Source: CBDFLD01 sp965249005 (lineage in GTDB: Bacteria > Acidobacteriota > UBA6911). From it: DNA of 64,000 nucleotides. This document shows positions 62,703-64,000 of the stretch, piece by piece (the first letter of the stretch is position 1; each line of letters opens with the position of its first letter). The position numbers and the translations under genes are program-made. The stretch is from contig CBDFLD010000023.1 of assembly GCA_965249005.1 (NCBI GenBank), positions 558,001 to 622,000 of the forward strand, written 5' to 3'. The notes under the pieces are model-generated. The model was not told the origin of the DNA and searched no databases. It saw only the letters and a list, made by a program, of their open reading frames with translations.

Positions 62703-63947
62703 TCAATGCACGCTTTGCGACTTCGGTGCGGCGATCTGAATACTGCCGCAAGGCACGATTCCGACGCGTGCTCCGTGGGGAAATTCTTCCCGCAAATAGG
62801 AATGGATTGATCTCGCGTTATCAAAGAACGGGTATCCGTCCCAGTAGATCTGATGAAAATCCTCACGCGTGACGCCCGGCATCAGGCCTGCAAGCAAACG
62901 GTTCTTCAGGAATGATTTGCGCGCTGGCGCTCGGTAGACACGCTGGCCCGGGCCGAAGAGCCCGTGGTGTCCAATACCCAGCGAGCAGGCACTGGAAACT
63001 AGAAGAAGACCCTTTTCACTCAGGTAACCCTCGGGAGCCGTGTGATGGAACATGAGAGCGCTTTCTGCCTGCAGAAGTTCGTCGTCCTTGGGGTATGCGT
63101 TCAGAACCACGACATCCAGGGGTTCTTCCGGTATGCGCGTGGCGTAAACTTGCCGCGCGAAACGTGCGGCCTCGCGATGAGCGATCTCAGTATCCCCGAC
63201 AAACACCCCACAAATTTCTCGACATTGGTTTACCACGACGTTGATGCTCAGTTGCACTCCCAGGTGGCAGGCGACTTTACCGAATTCCTCTCGGAAGCGA
63301 TTTCCTTCCAAGCTTCCGGCCTTACCCCGGAACCCCATGAGGACCGCTTTGTGGGTCCACTCGATGCTGTCGATATCGGAAAGCCCCGGTAGCACCATCT
63401 TGGCTCCGCCACTGAAGCCGGCAAAGGCGTGGGGCACGACACTGCCGAGCAGAATCTTGAGATCGGCCTGGGCGAAGGTTCGATTCACCCTGACGGAAAC
63501 GGTGCCTACCTTGATTCCGATTTCCACCAAGTTGTCCTCGCAGTTGTGGTTTTCAATCGTGATCCTGGAGGCCACCTCTGCTCCGACCTTCTTGATGATT
63601 TGCTCCTCTGTGAGTGGCGTGTGAGATCCCAGGCCAACGATGATTCGAATGTGGTCGTCCCCCACGCCGGCGGCTAGGAGCGTTTTCAGGACGCTCGGCA
63701 GAATGCGATGGGCGGGCGTGGGCCGGCTCAGATCGTCGATCGCGATGGCGACCCGACTTTTTTTTCTGGCCAGTTGTTCCAGGGAAGGTGCTTCGATGGA
63801 CCGGGCCAAGGCAGAATCCAACTCTTGATCCGAGAGTGGAGCGGCTCCTGCCATTTCATACACTCGGACGTTGCTGTTGTCGGGAAAGTCGAGGCGGTAC
63901 CGTTCATCGCCGAACCAAGCCCGCCAAGGGACCTCAAAAGACTGCAT
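62703..63947 (-). CDS. LarA-like nickel-pincer racemase/epimerase family protein
   Basis: This 414-residue member of the LarA (DUF2088) family has VAIAIDDLSRPTPAHRI, IIVGLGSHTPLTEEQII, VVPHAFAGFSGGAKMVLPG and DSIEWTHKAVLMG. The His and Lys residues that hold and react with the nickel-pincer nucleotide in LarA lie in these motifs and are kept. LarA racemises lactate; relatives act on other 2-hydroxy acids or sugar acids, so the substrate is open. Its start (ATG 63947) overlaps the TAA of the upstream partial gene (TAATG), and the ligase gene follows after 3 nt. No larB, larC or larE is in the window. Confidence 0.8.
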   Translation of the reverse strand: MQSFEVPWRAWFGDERYRLDFPDNSNVRVYEMAGAAPLSDQELDSALARSIEAPSLEQLARKKSRVAIAIDDLSRPTPAHRILPSVLKTLLAAGVGDDHIRIIVGLGSHTPLTEEQIIKKVGAEVASRITIENHNCEDNLVEIGIKVGTVSVRVNRTFAQADLKILLGSVVPHAFAGFSGGAKMVLPGLSDIDSIEWTHKAVLMGFRGKAGSLEGNRFREEFGKVACHLGVQLSINVVVNQCREICGVFVGDTEIAHREAARFARQVYATRIPEEPLDVVVLNAYPKDDELLQAESALMFHHTAPEGYLSEKGLLLVSSACSLGIGHHGLFGPGQRVYRAPARKSFLKNRLLAGLMPGVTREDFHQIYWDGYPFFDNARSIHSYLREEFPHGARVGIVPCGSIQIAAPKSQSVH

Positions 63948-64000
63948 TATTGCTCATTTCGGTGAGCCTCGACGAACCGGGTAATCGCGTCCACCGATTC
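63947..64000 (-). CDS. C-terminal end of a probable acyl carrier protein (partial)
   Basis: Reading in from the window end, the last 17 codons give ESVDAITRFVEAHRNEQ and a TAA that overlaps the LarA-like ATG. The segment ESVDAITRFVE fits the last helix of acyl carrier proteins (x-S-V-D-x-I-x-x-F-V), and an ACP is expected beside an AMP-ligase. Only 54 nt are visible, so the call is tentative. Confidence 0.45.
   Translation of the reverse strand, partial: ESVDAITRFVEAHRNEQ

Overview
The window looks like part of an Acidobacteriota (or closely related) chromosome. This is an inference from gene content: eukaryote-like Ser/Thr kinases fused to TolB/WD40-type propellers, a winged-helix/kinase fusion, an Oar-like TonB-dependent receptor with a carboxypeptidase-regulatory-like N-terminus, and moderately GC-rich genes packed with ATGA and TAATG overlaps. 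No 16S gene or other phylogenetic anchor is present.

Positions 1-34271, all on the + strand, form one large surface-polysaccharide (O-antigen/capsule-like) locus. It opens with the end of a sugar epimerase, a family 2 glycosyltransferase and a large NHL-repeat protein. Next come four thiamine-diphosphate subunits (a 2-oxoacid dehydrogenase E1 alpha/beta pair and a split transketolase), then sugar-nucleotide enzymes: three GDP-fucose-synthase-like SDRs that all lack the usual catalytic Tyr, an aldo/keto reductase with a ParB/sulfiredoxin-like tail, two methyltransferases, an RmlC-like epimerase, a heptose-phosphate-type GHMP kinase, a nucleotidyltransferase and a GDP-mannose-4,6-dehydratase homologue. 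The simplest reading is a GDP-(6-deoxy)heptose-type pathway with extra branching or methylation. Four glycosyltransferases in a row carry the same C-terminal Rossmann (PglD_N-like) domain, and a winged-helix regulator after them carries a similar domain. A second block (25738-34271) encodes an acyl carrier protein, SDR, glycosyltransferase, iron alcohol dehydrogenase, AMP-ligase, LuxE-like acyl-protein synthetase, LuxC-like acyl reductase and GNAT-like acyltransferase. This amounts to an acyl-activation and acyl-reduction module without luciferase genes, and is the best candidate for an undescribed system.

Positions 34314-50111 are a decaying paralogue and mobile-element region. It contains two frameshifted kinase/propeller genes (one has lost its catalytic loop), a TonB receptor split by an IS200/IS605 element, a complete group II intron with its reverse transcriptase, a truncated winged-helix/kinase gene and one intact kinase/propeller gene. 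Palindromic REP-like elements sit at several gene starts and ends here.

Positions 50206-57165 are mostly housekeeping: tRNA-Ser(GGA), DUF1330, an HD phosphohydrolase, an RluA-type pseudouridine synthase without its catalytic Asp, a small helical protein, an M16 protease and HemN. Positions 57409-64000 return to surface polysaccharide functions: an unknown protein and a polysaccharide deacetylase on +, and on - a likely ACP (partial), a LarA-like protein, an AMP-ligase and a Wzx-type flippase.
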